Source: Pinus tabuliformis
Lineage: Eukaryota > Streptophyta > Pinopsida > Pinales > Pinaceae
Length of the DNA: 64,000 nucleotides
Reading direction: 5' to 3'
Assembly: GCA_031772625.1 (NCBI GenBank)
Contig: CM062816.1
Span: 834,356,033 to 834,420,032, forward strand
This document shows, in pieces, positions 1 through 18,059 of this stretch. Every line of letters begins with the position of its first letter. The stretch's first letter is position 1. The translations under genes and the position numbers were made by a program. Below the pieces are notes generated by a model. It was not told the DNA's origin. It did not search any database and saw nothing but the letters and a program-made list of their open reading frames with translations.

Positions 1-2270
1 GAAGATCAAGACATCGAGAACCGACAATGGAACTGAATATGAATCAAATGAATTCAATGACTTTTGCAGAGAGGCTGACATTAAGAGGGAGACTATTGTG
101 CCATACACTCTTGAGCAAAATGGTGTCGCTGAAAGGAAGAATCGAAAAATTATGGAAACCACCCGTGCCATGATCTATGATCAAGGTCTACCGAAATTCT
201 TATGGGAAGAAGCTACCAACGCTACCGTATATGTTCAAAATAGGAGCCGACATCAAGCTTTGGATTTCAAGACAACCGAGGAGGTCTTCACTGGTAAGAA
301 ACCTGATGTTTCTCATTTTATAATCTTTGGTTGTCCGATATACTTTCATGTGCCTAAAGAGAAAAGGAATTAGTTGGAAGCTTCTGGGAAGAAAAGTATA
401 TCCGTTGGCTATGGTGAAAATTCAAAAGCATATAGAATCTATGTACCTGGTCAAAGAGATGTGGAAGTAAGTTGTGATGTCGCGTTTGATAAAGACACTT
501 CCCTTGGGAAATCCAAAGATCTCCCTATCTCAAGGAAGGACAATGATGATGTTGTGGAAAAACAAGATGAACCTCTGACGGATGAGCCTATGCCTGATGT
601 TGAAGGCCCGATGGTTCCTATTAATCCACCTCCTAGTGATCCCTCTACCTCAAGGAAACGACCACTATGGCTCAAAGACACTCTTGAAGATGTTGAAAGA
701 CATATTTTCTCTAAGAAAGAAATTTTTCAAAACTAAGAAGTCGAACAGGTGTCAATGGTACTTGGTTGCCATGAGTACTATTGTTCAAGCTGAACCATGC
801 ACGTTCAAAAAAGACGTAAAGCACCAAAGTATGGAAAGATGCAATGAATGAAGAATATGAATCAATCATGAAGAATGATGTCTGGGACATGGTACCTAGA
901 CCTAAGGACAAGTTCGTGGTCACCTCTAAATGGCTTTACAAAATTAAACATGGAGCTATTGGAAGTGTTGAAAAATATAAGGCTAGGTTCGTAGCTCGTG
1001 GCTTCTCTCAAAACAAAGGAGTGGACTATGACGAAATATTTGCACGGGTTGCCCGATATACCACTATTTGATCTATTATTGCTCTCGCTACCAATCAAGG
1101 ATAAAATGTACATCAAATGGACGTCAAAACTGCTTTCTTGCATGGCTCACTTAACGAAGAAGTCTACTGGGAACAACCTCAAGGGTTTGAAGTACAAGTT
1201 CGAAGGACACATTTATGTAGGTTGAAGAAATCCCTCTATGGGTTGAAGCAACCCCCTAGGGCTTGGTACGAAATGATTGACAATTATCTTATGAAGTTGG
1301 GATATACAAGGAGCTATGTTGATCCTAACCTATACTTTAAGGTTGAAAAGTACATGCCTCTTATTTTGTTCCTTTATGTTGATGACCTCTTTCTAACAGG
1401 TGCAAACCCTCTCATTTATCAATGCAAGAGAGAGTTAACTTTCGAATTTGAGATGAAGGACCTAGGACTGATGCATTACTTCCTAAGCCTAGAGGTCTGG
1501 CGAAAGCCTGGCGAGATTTTCTTTTCTCAACAAAAATACATTGTGAAGCTGCTAGAGAGATGTGGGATGGTGGAACGCAAGTTTGTATCTACTCCGATGA
1601 AACTCAACTTAAATAAGCTATATGGAAGTGTTGTTGGGGCCGAATTAGCAAACCCTTCCAAGTATAGACAACTTGTGGGGGCCTGATGTTCTTGTTAAAC
1701 TCCCATCCGAACATATGCTTCGCCAAAAATACTTTGAGTCAATTTATGGTTGAGCCTCATCACATACATTGGATTGTTGCAAAGAATCTCTTAAGATATC
1801 TTCATGGCACTGTCAACTATGGACTGAGATACACTACCGAGAATTTGAGGCTACATGGATATTTTGATGTTGACTGGGTTGGTAGTGTGGTGGATAGAAA
1901 GAGCACGTGAGGATGTTGATTCTCCTTGGAATTTTCTTCAATTTCTTGGATGAGCAAGAAGCGGGCCGAATATATTGCAGCTAGTATGGTCTGTCGTGAA
2001 GTTGTTTGGTTGAGGAAGCTCTTTAGTGAGCTATGAGTAGGATTCGCCTTTCAAAGAATCCCGTGTTCCACGACCACTCCAAGCATATTAATATTAGGTA
2101 CCACTTTATCTGGGATATGGTACAATAGGGAGCAATAAGGCTCCAAGACATCAAGATGGATGAACAGGTTGCAAACATCCTCACAAAGCCCTTGGGGAAG
2201 GTCAAATTCTTAGCCTTCCGAGGGACATTTGAAGTCGTGGAAGGACCCTCCCATGAGTGTCCCGCTTGAG
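1..2270 (+). mobile_element. Ty1/copia retrotransposon remnant, pol 3' half
   Basis: The left edge of the window lies inside a copia pol. Read in order, it shows the integrase end (TDNGTEY and LEQNGVAERKNR, about 1-370), the linker (GKKSISVGYGENSKAYRIY, about 385-470), reverse transcriptase (KWLYKIK near 930, VKTAFLHG near 1123, LYVDDLF near 1371) and an RNase H/C-terminal tail (KRAEYIAAS near 1962, ILTKPLG near 2176). This order is diagnostic of Ty1/copia. The 5' half lies outside the window. The element is broken at several places and is clearly old. It lies just beyond the 3' end of the malic enzyme gene and may sit in that gene's last intron. Confidence 0.92.
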
Positions 2271-2382
2271 TTGGACATTGAGCTTTGGGAGCTCCTAGGG
2301 GCCTAGAGTACTTCTTGGAGCTATGAGCGAGGATAGGGTGAGTGGTTCACCTTCCCCTATAGCTGATGATATATATATAGTA

Positions 2383-2490
2383 TGAGTGGTTCACCTTCTC
2401 TTATGGCATATGAGCAGGATGAGTGGTTCACCTTCTCTTATGGCATATGAGCAGGATGAGTGGTTCACCTTCTCTTGTGGATGCCCCAGC
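2383..2490. repeat. 37-bp tandem repeat, about 3 copies
   Basis: The unit begins ATGAGTGGTTCACCTTCTC and is repeated at 2383, 2420 and 2457. A looser relative of the motif lies at about 2337. It sits just after the copia coding remnant, where 3' untranslated or LTR sequence would be expected. No coding role is apparent. Confidence 0.8.
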
Positions 2491-2499
2491 ATACATCCT

Positions 2500-3735
2500 A
2501 CCCATGTAGTCTGGGACTCATGGGAAGTACCTCTCATCTGGCCAATGAGCTGGGAAAAGTGGATAGGTACCATAGCACTACAATGGATGCAGTGTGTACT
2601 TTTGTACTCCCTATGTCTAGGATGCATGGTGTTCAACAACGTGATCTGGGATCAAGTTTGATTCGGGTTCTACCCCTGGTTATGTGGACTAACTTTGTCA
2701 ACAGAGAGTGGCAAGGTCTTGTGACTCACTCTTGATCGATTCTTCTTCATTATCTATATCATTGTTCAGCAGAGTTGAGACGAGATGCAGAGATGGTACA
2801 TGATGACAGGATGGCATGATGATTGCATCATATACAAAATATGCAGTATGGAGATGGTACTTTTAGTAAATAATGGGCAAAGAGAATGGGTAAACAAGGC
2901 AAAGGTACTCAGCAACTAGTTCTAGGAGTTAAGTCTAAAATAACTAATCCTAACCCTAATCTTCTTGTTTCAGGTACATCCGCGACAAACACGCATGGTT
3001 CAGTAGTCGGGGAAACTTCGTCACTTTTGTGTACCCATCGAACGAAAGCGCTTTCTTCCCCTCATTCACTCTTCGTAGATTGATGCATATACCCTGGAAT
3101 GGGGAGGATGAACCCATCGTCAAACCTTACCTGCCCCTGGTGGCCTCTGCCCCTAGTCTTTCACCCTTTTGCCTGCTTGAGACCATTGTTCTTGATCTGA
3201 CTACATACTGTCATCATTCGACTTCGTGCTTTCATTCGGCCTTCCAAGTAATAATATAGAAACAATATAAAGAGGCCTAGTTTATGAAGAAAATACAATT
3301 TACTATTCCGATGATTATGCCTCCGACTCCTCAGAAAAGCATTTGAATTACGAAAAACCCAAGAATGATGGGGTTTTTGAAATTCGTTGCAGGCCAACTT
3401 GGAAACTTTTTCCGATCAGGTTCTACCAATCCGGTTATGCCGGGTAATGCGGGGCGTATAATCGATCTGCACTAATGCAGTGGGCCGCTGCGGGGTAGGG
3501 TTAGCACATTTAATGCTTTGGAACTATGGATATTTCCAGCTAATATAGTACTCAATAGGATCATCGGTAGGAGTCCCAGTCATTGGTCTACTAGTGTAGC
3601 ACGGATACGTACCCTTCTCCAGTGCCAAATTCCACTTTGGATAGTGCATTTGATGGAGATAATTATTGCATTGAATTCCTCTTTTCGAGAGGACCAAAAT
3701 CGACCTAAAGATCACTAAATTTGGACAAGGAGAAA
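2500..3735. other. Unassigned sequence with one exon-like open stretch
   Basis: No recognised gene. A T-rich tract ending in CAG at about 2972 looks like a 3' splice site and is followed by an open frame to about 3259 (about 95 codons, including IRDKHAWFSSRGNFVTF). I cannot match it to a family and see no start or partner exon. It may be a captured gene fragment in the 3' part of the copia element, or chance. The rest of the interval shows nothing I can name. Confidence 0.3.
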
Positions 3736-3736
3736 T

Positions 3737-4590
3737 ATGTTTTTGAGGTCAAGCCCACATGTGTAAATTGTCAAGGTCGGCCACATCATCATGTAGGCTC
3801 ATGAAGCCCAAGAGACATGTCTTTTGACCCTCAATGACTTGTATAAATAAGGATGACCTCAAACCTCATTTGGCACCTCATCAACTCACACATCCTTCTC
3901 TCTCCTCATCTGATTAGTTCGTACAACTATTGGGCAGCTGATTTTTCTCACACGTGTGGTAGGAAGGAGAAAAAAAATTATAGGGCTGAAAATCTGAATT
4001 TTTTTGCAATTTGACAAGGGCTTGACCAGCGTTGACTTTGAATTTCTGGACAGCTTTTGACTTCGATTTTCTGAGAGAATCTGTCTCAGCAGGCCGCATT
4101 TGTTGGCACAAAAAACGAGGTGATCTGGGCACTTTGACCTGCTTTGACCACAGGCCTGTTTCGTAGGGTTGACTTCAGGTTGACCGAATTTTACTACAGA
4201 TTTGTTGACTGTTTTGGGCTGACCTTGACCAGCAAGAGGCCGAGTTCATGTCTCCTTTGATTGAGCTGTTTTGGAGAAGTCTGATGAGACTTTGACTGTT
4301 GTTGACTTTCTGGTTAGGGCTGATTTGAATGTTGTTCACTAAGGGCAGAATTGCAGATTTGTCAGGGCTGTTTTGGACAGTGATTTGGCAAGTCAATTTT
4401 GACTTTGAGTTTGTATTATTGTACTCTCTCTCTAACAATAAGAAGAATTGATCAAAGGGTTTTCCCCATCTTGGGAATTTTCCAAGACATTCACCAAACA
4501 CTGGTGTTCTCTTGTCTTGGATTGTCTTCTGCAATTATTGTTTATGTCCTATCTACAGTCGCTGTCAATGTGATTAATCGTTAATGTGAT
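3737..4590 (+). repeat. Possible LTR (3' or solo) of a copia element
   Basis: The stretch looks like LTR promoter DNA. A TATA box (TATAAATAA, 3842-3850) is followed by a pyrimidine-rich leader. About 570 bp further on there is an AATAAGA-type signal and a GGGTTTTCCCC segment of the kind seen near the 3' end of many plant copia LTRs (about 4428-4470). No second copy, primer-binding site or target duplication is visible, so the boundaries are guesses. It could be the 3' LTR of the element at 1-2270. Confidence 0.35.
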
Positions 4591-4852
4591 TGCTATTGAA
4601 AATTAAGTGGAAATTGTCATTGGGCTAATGAAAGGACATTGAAGTAATTGTTGCAAGCATAAAACAATTGTTATCTAGAATTAACAGAACCAAAGCTCTG
4701 TTAACTTATTCCTCTCTTTTTCCCATCATTCCCATTTCTTCCAATCTTCCCGAGTTCTTCGGATGGACGAATGAGAAACAGCATAGAAACAGACAGAAAA
4801 TAGACAACACAGCTGCAAAAACCCCTCATTTCGTTTTGCACCTTAAATCGCA

Positions 4853-4894
4853 TTTATTCTTCCATTTACATTAACATTCCTTGAGCATTTTATT
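4853..4894 (-). promoter_or_regulatory. Two AATAAA signals after malic enzyme exon 18
   Basis: On the minus strand AATAAA occurs at 4894-4889, ten bases past the read-through stop at 4904, and again at 4858-4853. If used, they would give a transcript ending in intron 18 and a protein with a short divergent C-terminus. Their use is inferred from position only; AT-rich introns often contain this hexamer by chance. Confidence 0.35.
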
Positions 4895-4903
4895 CTCAAT
4901 TTC

Positions 4904-12469
<7,566 letters not shown>

Positions 12470-13015
12470 TTTCAAACTGCCTTACGAACCAAAAGGGCTC
12501 TGAAAATTCAGAATACAAGACAGCCCTCAAAAATCACCTCTTCTTAACAATTCCCACTGACACGCCAATCAGCGCTTAAAAACAACTACCCTGCACTTCA
12601 AACTCAACCAATCAAAGACAAAAATCTCTCTCTTCTTAACAAATCCACAGCGACAATCCAACCAGCCCTGGAAACAAGTACCCAACACTTCAAATGACAA
12701 ATAACAAACATTGATATTGCGACTCTGTGCCTCAAATTCCCAGCAACCTTGAACGCTGAACAGGTTGTATACTGATGTTCGAAGACAGTAGTAGAATTGA
12801 GCATGTGCAAAGGCCTGTGGACTAGTCGTCGGTTGATAAATTTTGATTGCCACGTGTGCATGCAGATGTTAGCAAAATAAGCCTGACCCATTCTAAGCTT
12901 AAATTTTGTGTCGAAGATCACATTGACTGACGTTAGAAGCCCGGGAATTTTGGTTTTTGCTTTCCAAGTCAATGCGTTGCAGTAATAACATGATACTTTT
13001 TTAATTTTAGCCATA
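12470..13015 (-). promoter_or_regulatory. Malic enzyme 5' UTR and proximal promoter region
   Basis: This is the sequence upstream of the ATG at 12469. It holds a perfect G-box CACGTG (12851-12856) next to an RY-type GCATGCA (about 12858-12864), and CCAAT motifs near 12563 and 12608. G-boxes bind bZIP/bHLH factors and RY motifs bind B3 factors in plants; their use here is inference. A diverged tandem duplication (units near 12540 and 12643, both containing CTTCTTAACAA and CACTTCAA) lies inside. I see no convincing TATA box. Beyond about 13020 the DNA turns sharply AT-rich, which may mark the end of the promoter. Confidence 0.5.
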
Positions 13016-13019
13016 TGAG

Positions 13020-15415
13020 AGGTATGTTTCGATTACTAATTATTTAATTAATATGAGAGGTATGTTTTGATTTATTATATGTTTTGCCTTATTAATTATT
13101 TAATTTATATGCCTGGTGAAATTTAAAGAATAATATAAAGTCTATGAGATTAGATTCCATGGTAAGTGTTTATTATCCTAATAAGATAAAGTCCCTAAGC
13201 TAGATTTTGATGGAATGGATACATAGTAATGTAAAGTGTTTATTATCCTAGTAAGATAAAGTCCCTAAACTAATGTTTTACATTGAAAGGTGTTTGTTAT
13301 CCATATTGAGTCCTTTTCCAATTTTGAGTTTGGTTAATTTATATAGTTAATTTATTTAATGTGTTTGTTAAACCATTGTGTTATATACGAGAGAATCTAA
13401 AGACCATTTTTCTTACTCATTTCAAACCTTCTTAATAAGAAACCATTTTTCTTACTCATTTCAAACCTTCTCAACAAATGATTAATTGAACCTCCTCAAT
13501 GTTAATAAATAAACAATTTAATATTTTTGCAAACATCTAGTATTTAAATAGAATTGATACATTGTAATGTCTCACTAAAAAAAGTTAATAATATTACACC
13601 TTTTTTCCAGTTTTAAATTTGATTAATCTATTTAATATGTTTGTTGAACAATTATATTAGATATATCAAAGACAATTCATTTTACTCATTCCAAACTTTT
13701 TTAATAACAAATTGTTAATTGAACTTTCCTAATAATAACCAGCAAATTTACATATTTTTTTTTAATTAAAAATAGCAAATTTACATATTTTCCTTTCTAA
13801 TTAAAATAGACCTATAAAATTTAGAACAACAAGCTTACCAACATATATAAAACTTAGGATTGTATGAAAATTATAAATAAAACATATTTTGTATGAAATA
13901 ATTATTTGATTGTATCAAGGAATATCACGAGGATTATTAATGTGAAGTAATAATTTAATATGGTTTGATGTTAAACATAATAATTATTTTTGTTTTTTAA
14001 ATTTAACAGAGTTATATTTCATCATGATTAATATATCACCCCAATCAAGACATAGAATTGAACCAATGATTTTACATTAAAGAATATCTTAATAAAACAC
14101 AAGATCCAAACTTAGCTTTTAACAATTTAACAAAATTATTATTTTTTTAATTTGGATATATTAATATTCATAAAATAGAAAAATGGGAGAGTTAAATATT
14201 ATTAAAAAAAAGATGAAATATTAAAAGAATTAATAATGTGAAGTTAATATTATTGTGAATTAAAATAATATTGTAGATTATGATTTATGAATATTACTAT
14301 ATAAATCATTTTAAATATGTATATAGGAAAATATATTTGATTTTTTCAAAAATTATTTTTTCATAAAATTAAATATAAATATTTTTTAATGATAATTAAA
14401 TATAATTATTTTTTAATGATAATGAATGTTTTTAAGTTATTATTATTGATATTACAAATTTTGTTTATTTGATTTTTTTTAAATTAAATCCTTTTTAATG
14501 TTAAGTTTTTAATTGAGAATAAATATTTTTAAGTTATTTATTATATTATAGAATTTATCATTAAAAAAAATGACTCTTAAGTTTTTGTATTGATTATATT
14601 AATATCTTGAACGATTTTAATATTATGCATTGAGTGTCATTTTTATATTGTAATTGTTATTTAGGTTATAGATTTCAAAGTTTTGCAAAATTTATATATA
14701 TTAGTTATTATTATAAAATAGTTTTTTCATTCTTTAATATGATATTAATGAATATATTTTCATTCTTTAATATGATATCAATGCACATATAGAGTGTAGC
14801 TTAATATGATATCAATGTACATATAGAGTGTAGCTTAAAGTTGTGATCATGAAAATATTTTATCACAAAGTTTAATTTACAATTTGTTGTCAAATTATTT
14901 AACCAATATATTAAATGGAATATATATTCTTATAATATACAGTTTGTTGTCAAATTATTTAATCAATGTATTAAATGGAATATTTGTTCTTGTAATATCT
15001 TTATGCATATATTTTTCCAACTCTTTTTGGTGTAGTGTTTGAAATTTTGCATGCTCTGGCGGTTGCGCATATATATAAGCTTATAAATGACTGGTATATT
15101 TTTTTGATTATTTCATATTTATTTATTAAATAACAAAATCATACTAGATAAAGCATTGCAATCAAAATCTAGAAATGACAAGCTAACTTTTTTGAAGACT
15201 TAAAAGAAGAATCAATCATGCATAATGTATATTTTGAAAGAAGATTATGGTATGCCTCCAAAACAAAAGTATTTTGGCAAAGTTTTGCTTAAGAAAACAT
15301 TGTGGTCATATTTATGTGATAAATTTTATCAATGGATCACTATATATCTTTATTTCGAAAAAAATACATGTGACTCAATGTTATTAATACTTTAATTAAT
15401 TAAATAAATAATATG
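13020..15415. other. AT-rich gene-free DNA with short tandem duplications
   Basis: No gene, LTR or coding remnant is visible. Short direct duplications are common: GTTTATTATCCTA...AAGTCCCTAA (about 13168 and 13228), CATTTTTCTTACTCATTTCA (about 13405 and 13444), TAATATGATATCAATG...AGAGTGTAGCTTAA (about 14771 and 14802), and TTTGTTGTCAAATTATTTAA (about 14882 and 14942). The pattern looks like decayed intergenic DNA with replication-slippage duplications. Confidence 0.7.
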
Positions 15416-15417
15416 TT

Positions 15418-15660
15418 ATTATGAATAATTGGAATTTTTTCCGAAAAAATTACATTGGAATTGTATTGCCAACACGTTTAGAACTTTTTAGTGTGGTTCA
15501 TTATTCTGATGAACCACACTAGAAGGTTAGAAAGGCATCGGCAACACGTTTAGAACTTTTTAGTATGGTTCATCATAATGAACCACACTAGAAAGTTAGA
15601 AAAGCATCGACAATACAATTCCAAATTAATTTTTTCTACAAAAATCCAATTATTCATAAT
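15418..15660. mobile_element. 243-bp foldback / MITE-like inverted repeat
   Basis: The two ends are inverted copies: ATTATGAATAATTGGA at 15418 and its complement ending at 15660. A second inner pair is TTGGAATTGTATTG near 15455 and its complement near 15610. Between them lie two tandem units, each containing AACACGTTTAGAACTTTTTA and a near-perfect hairpin (TAGTGTGGTTCAT / ATGAACCACACTA). The whole piece could fold as a long hairpin or as two smaller ones. There is no transposase, and the target duplication is unclear. The size and structure suit a MITE; I cannot name the family. Confidence 0.75.
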
Positions 15661-16470
15661 ATAGATCACATAAATCTAAATTCCAGAAAAAATAATGATA
15701 ATATTAAAACTAATTAAATATAGATAATATTATACGAGAACGGTCAAATTCATACCTGTCATACCATAATTATCCAAAATTATCCAAGTTAATATTAAAT
15801 ACCACCACAAAAAATACATGAAAATTCTCCTAGTTTTTAAAAATTATACTATATTTATCTAACATTCATTCAATTTAATATAAATGCACTTGTCCTCCAT
15901 TCAAACGCAATGCCAATACGCATGTGGTTGATGTTATTGAATAAACAAGTTGTAAAAGGTTGAGTATGAATGTGGTCTCTCTACCTAATTATAAAGTGGT
16001 GGTCATACTACACACGTTATGTTCACATGATTTCAATTGTCAACGAAAGTGAAACCTACTAATAAAATGGTGGCGATACTACCACACGTTATGTTCATAT
16101 CATTTGTTGAATAATATAACATTATCCTAAATTAAAAATAATTTATATTTTTTTGGATTATCCTAAATTAATAATCATTTATATCTTTTGGATATTAACC
16201 TTTTCCTTTCGTTACACACTAACTTTCTATCACAATTATATAAAGCTCAATGACCCACTTTATATAAAAATTTCCCTAATAAAGTTTGTTTTTTTGTTTT
16301 TGTTTTTTTTATAAATATATTATTTTATATCATTTTTAATTGGGGTTATTGTGGGTAATTGGGAAGAAGGAATGCAATCTTCCTCATCTAAGTTCAGTGC
16401 TCTTGAGTAACATGATGGATGTTGATAGTATTGACAGTATACATATATTCGTCATATGGAATATACAATA
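15661..16470. other. AT-rich gene-free DNA
   Basis: No coding or element signature. A short duplicated phrase (ACTACACACGTTATGTTCA, near 16005 and 16077) is the only structure noticed. Confidence 0.5.
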
Positions 16471-16652
16471 TTGTATCCGAGGAAAAAAAATATTGCTCGA
16501 CACCACTAACATTTTTATCACAATTATATAGATTTAATGACTACCTTTATATAAAAATTCCCCAACAAAATTATATGGTAATGTTATTTTTTAGTTTTAG
16601 ATAGTAAAATTTATTATAATTTAATTATTAATTGATAATGATGACATTTATC

Positions 16653-16901
16653 GCCCACGAGGCATAGAATAGATGGTGACAAGGCGTTCTGTTAAGATAC
16701 TGTGTGGTGAAAAGGTAACTGGTTCGAAAAACTCGGGGGCAAAAATCCAACCATGCTAAGGGATGGTGTGGCCCAGGCTAGATGCAATCCTCGGGTAACT
16801 TTGATGGCTTAGATGCTCCTGGGTCATGGATACATAAGCCACAAGTTAAGCATGTCAGTCATCTCAAGACTCACATTACCTAACAAACAAAACAAAAAAT
16901 A
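16653..16901 (+). mobile_element. tRNA-derived SINE, copy 1, with 12-bp target duplication
   Basis: This 249-bp insert is bounded by a perfect direct repeat ATGACATTTATC (16641-16652 and 16902-16913). It has a box-B-like GGTTCGAAAAACTC about 75 bp from its head and ends in an A/C-rich tail (AACAAACAAAACAAAAAAT). These are the standard marks of a SINE. The exact family is not known to me. Confidence 0.8.
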
Positions 16902-17451
16902 ATGACATTTATCATTAATTATTATTATTAAATGTGAATTGATACATTATTTTTATTAAATAAAAATCATGTCACCTAAAATGATTTGTTGGGGATTTAT
17001 AAAGAGCTAAATCTTCACTCTTGCTAAATATATCTCGGGATTAGGTTAAGGTATTATAGTTTTTTTCTATATTATGTAAAACTCCCTTATAGGTTTCGTC
17101 TAACTTTCAAGAGGGTTCCATCCACATAGCTACATGTTTTAATAGCCTTGCTCTCTTTGCCCTTTTTCCCTAACATCTATATTTGCATTAGATGTATAGA
17201 TTATCCATTTTTTCCTTGCAATGACATGCAACGCTATGGCTATGTTAACCATACATAATATGATGCAACATTGTACCTAAAGAAAAAAAAATTGCTCGAA
17301 ATCACTAACAATTTTATCATAATTATATAGATTCAATGACCACTTTTATATAAAGTTCTCCAATAAAAGTTATATGGTAATGTTATTTTTTAGCTTTAGG
17401 TAGAAAATTTTATCATAATTTAATTAGTAATTAATAATGAGAACATTTATC

Positions 17452-17699
17452 GCCCATAGGGCATGGAATAGACAGTGACAAGGTGTTTTGTTAAGGCAAT
17501 CTGTGGTGAAAAGGTCATTGGTTCAAAACCCTATGCGAAAAAATCCACCCATGCTAACGGGTGGTGTGGCCTAGGCCAGGTGTGATCCATAGGTAATTTT
17601 GAAAACTTAGATGCCCCTGGTTCATGACTACTCAAGTCATAGGTTAGGCATGCTAGTCATCTTATAACTCACATTACCTAACAAACAAACAAAAAAATA
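17452..17699 (+). mobile_element. tRNA-derived SINE, copy 2 (duplicated with its flanks)
   Basis: Similar in sequence and length to the copy at 16653-16901, with box-B-like GGTTCAAAACCC and an A-rich tail. Diverged versions of the same target duplication flank it (ACATTTATC before, ATGACCTTTATC after). Because the flanking host DNA is also shared, it arose by the 800-bp tandem duplication, not by a second insertion. Confidence 0.78.
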
Positions 17700-18059
17700 A
17701 TGACCTTTATCATTAATTATTATTATTAACTGTGAATTGATACATTATTTTTTTAAAATAAAAACCATGTCACCTAAAATGATCTGGTTGGGATTTATAA
17801 AGAAGTAAATCTTCACACTTACTAATATATCTCAGGATCGGGTTCCTATTATAACCTTTTTTTCTATATTATATAAAATTCCCTTCTAGTTTTCCTCTAA
17901 CTTTCAAGAGGGTTCCATCCATGTAGTTACATGTTTTAATAGCCTTGATCTCTTTGCCCATTTTTCTTAACATCTATATTTTCACTAGATGCACACATGA
18001 TCCATTTTTTCCTCGCAATGGCACCCAACGCCATGTTTATTCTAACCACAGGTAGATTC

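Noticed and set aside
2383-2490. CRISPR-like array
   Set aside because: The units are directly adjacent with no spacers, in plant nuclear DNA; it is a simple tandem repeat.
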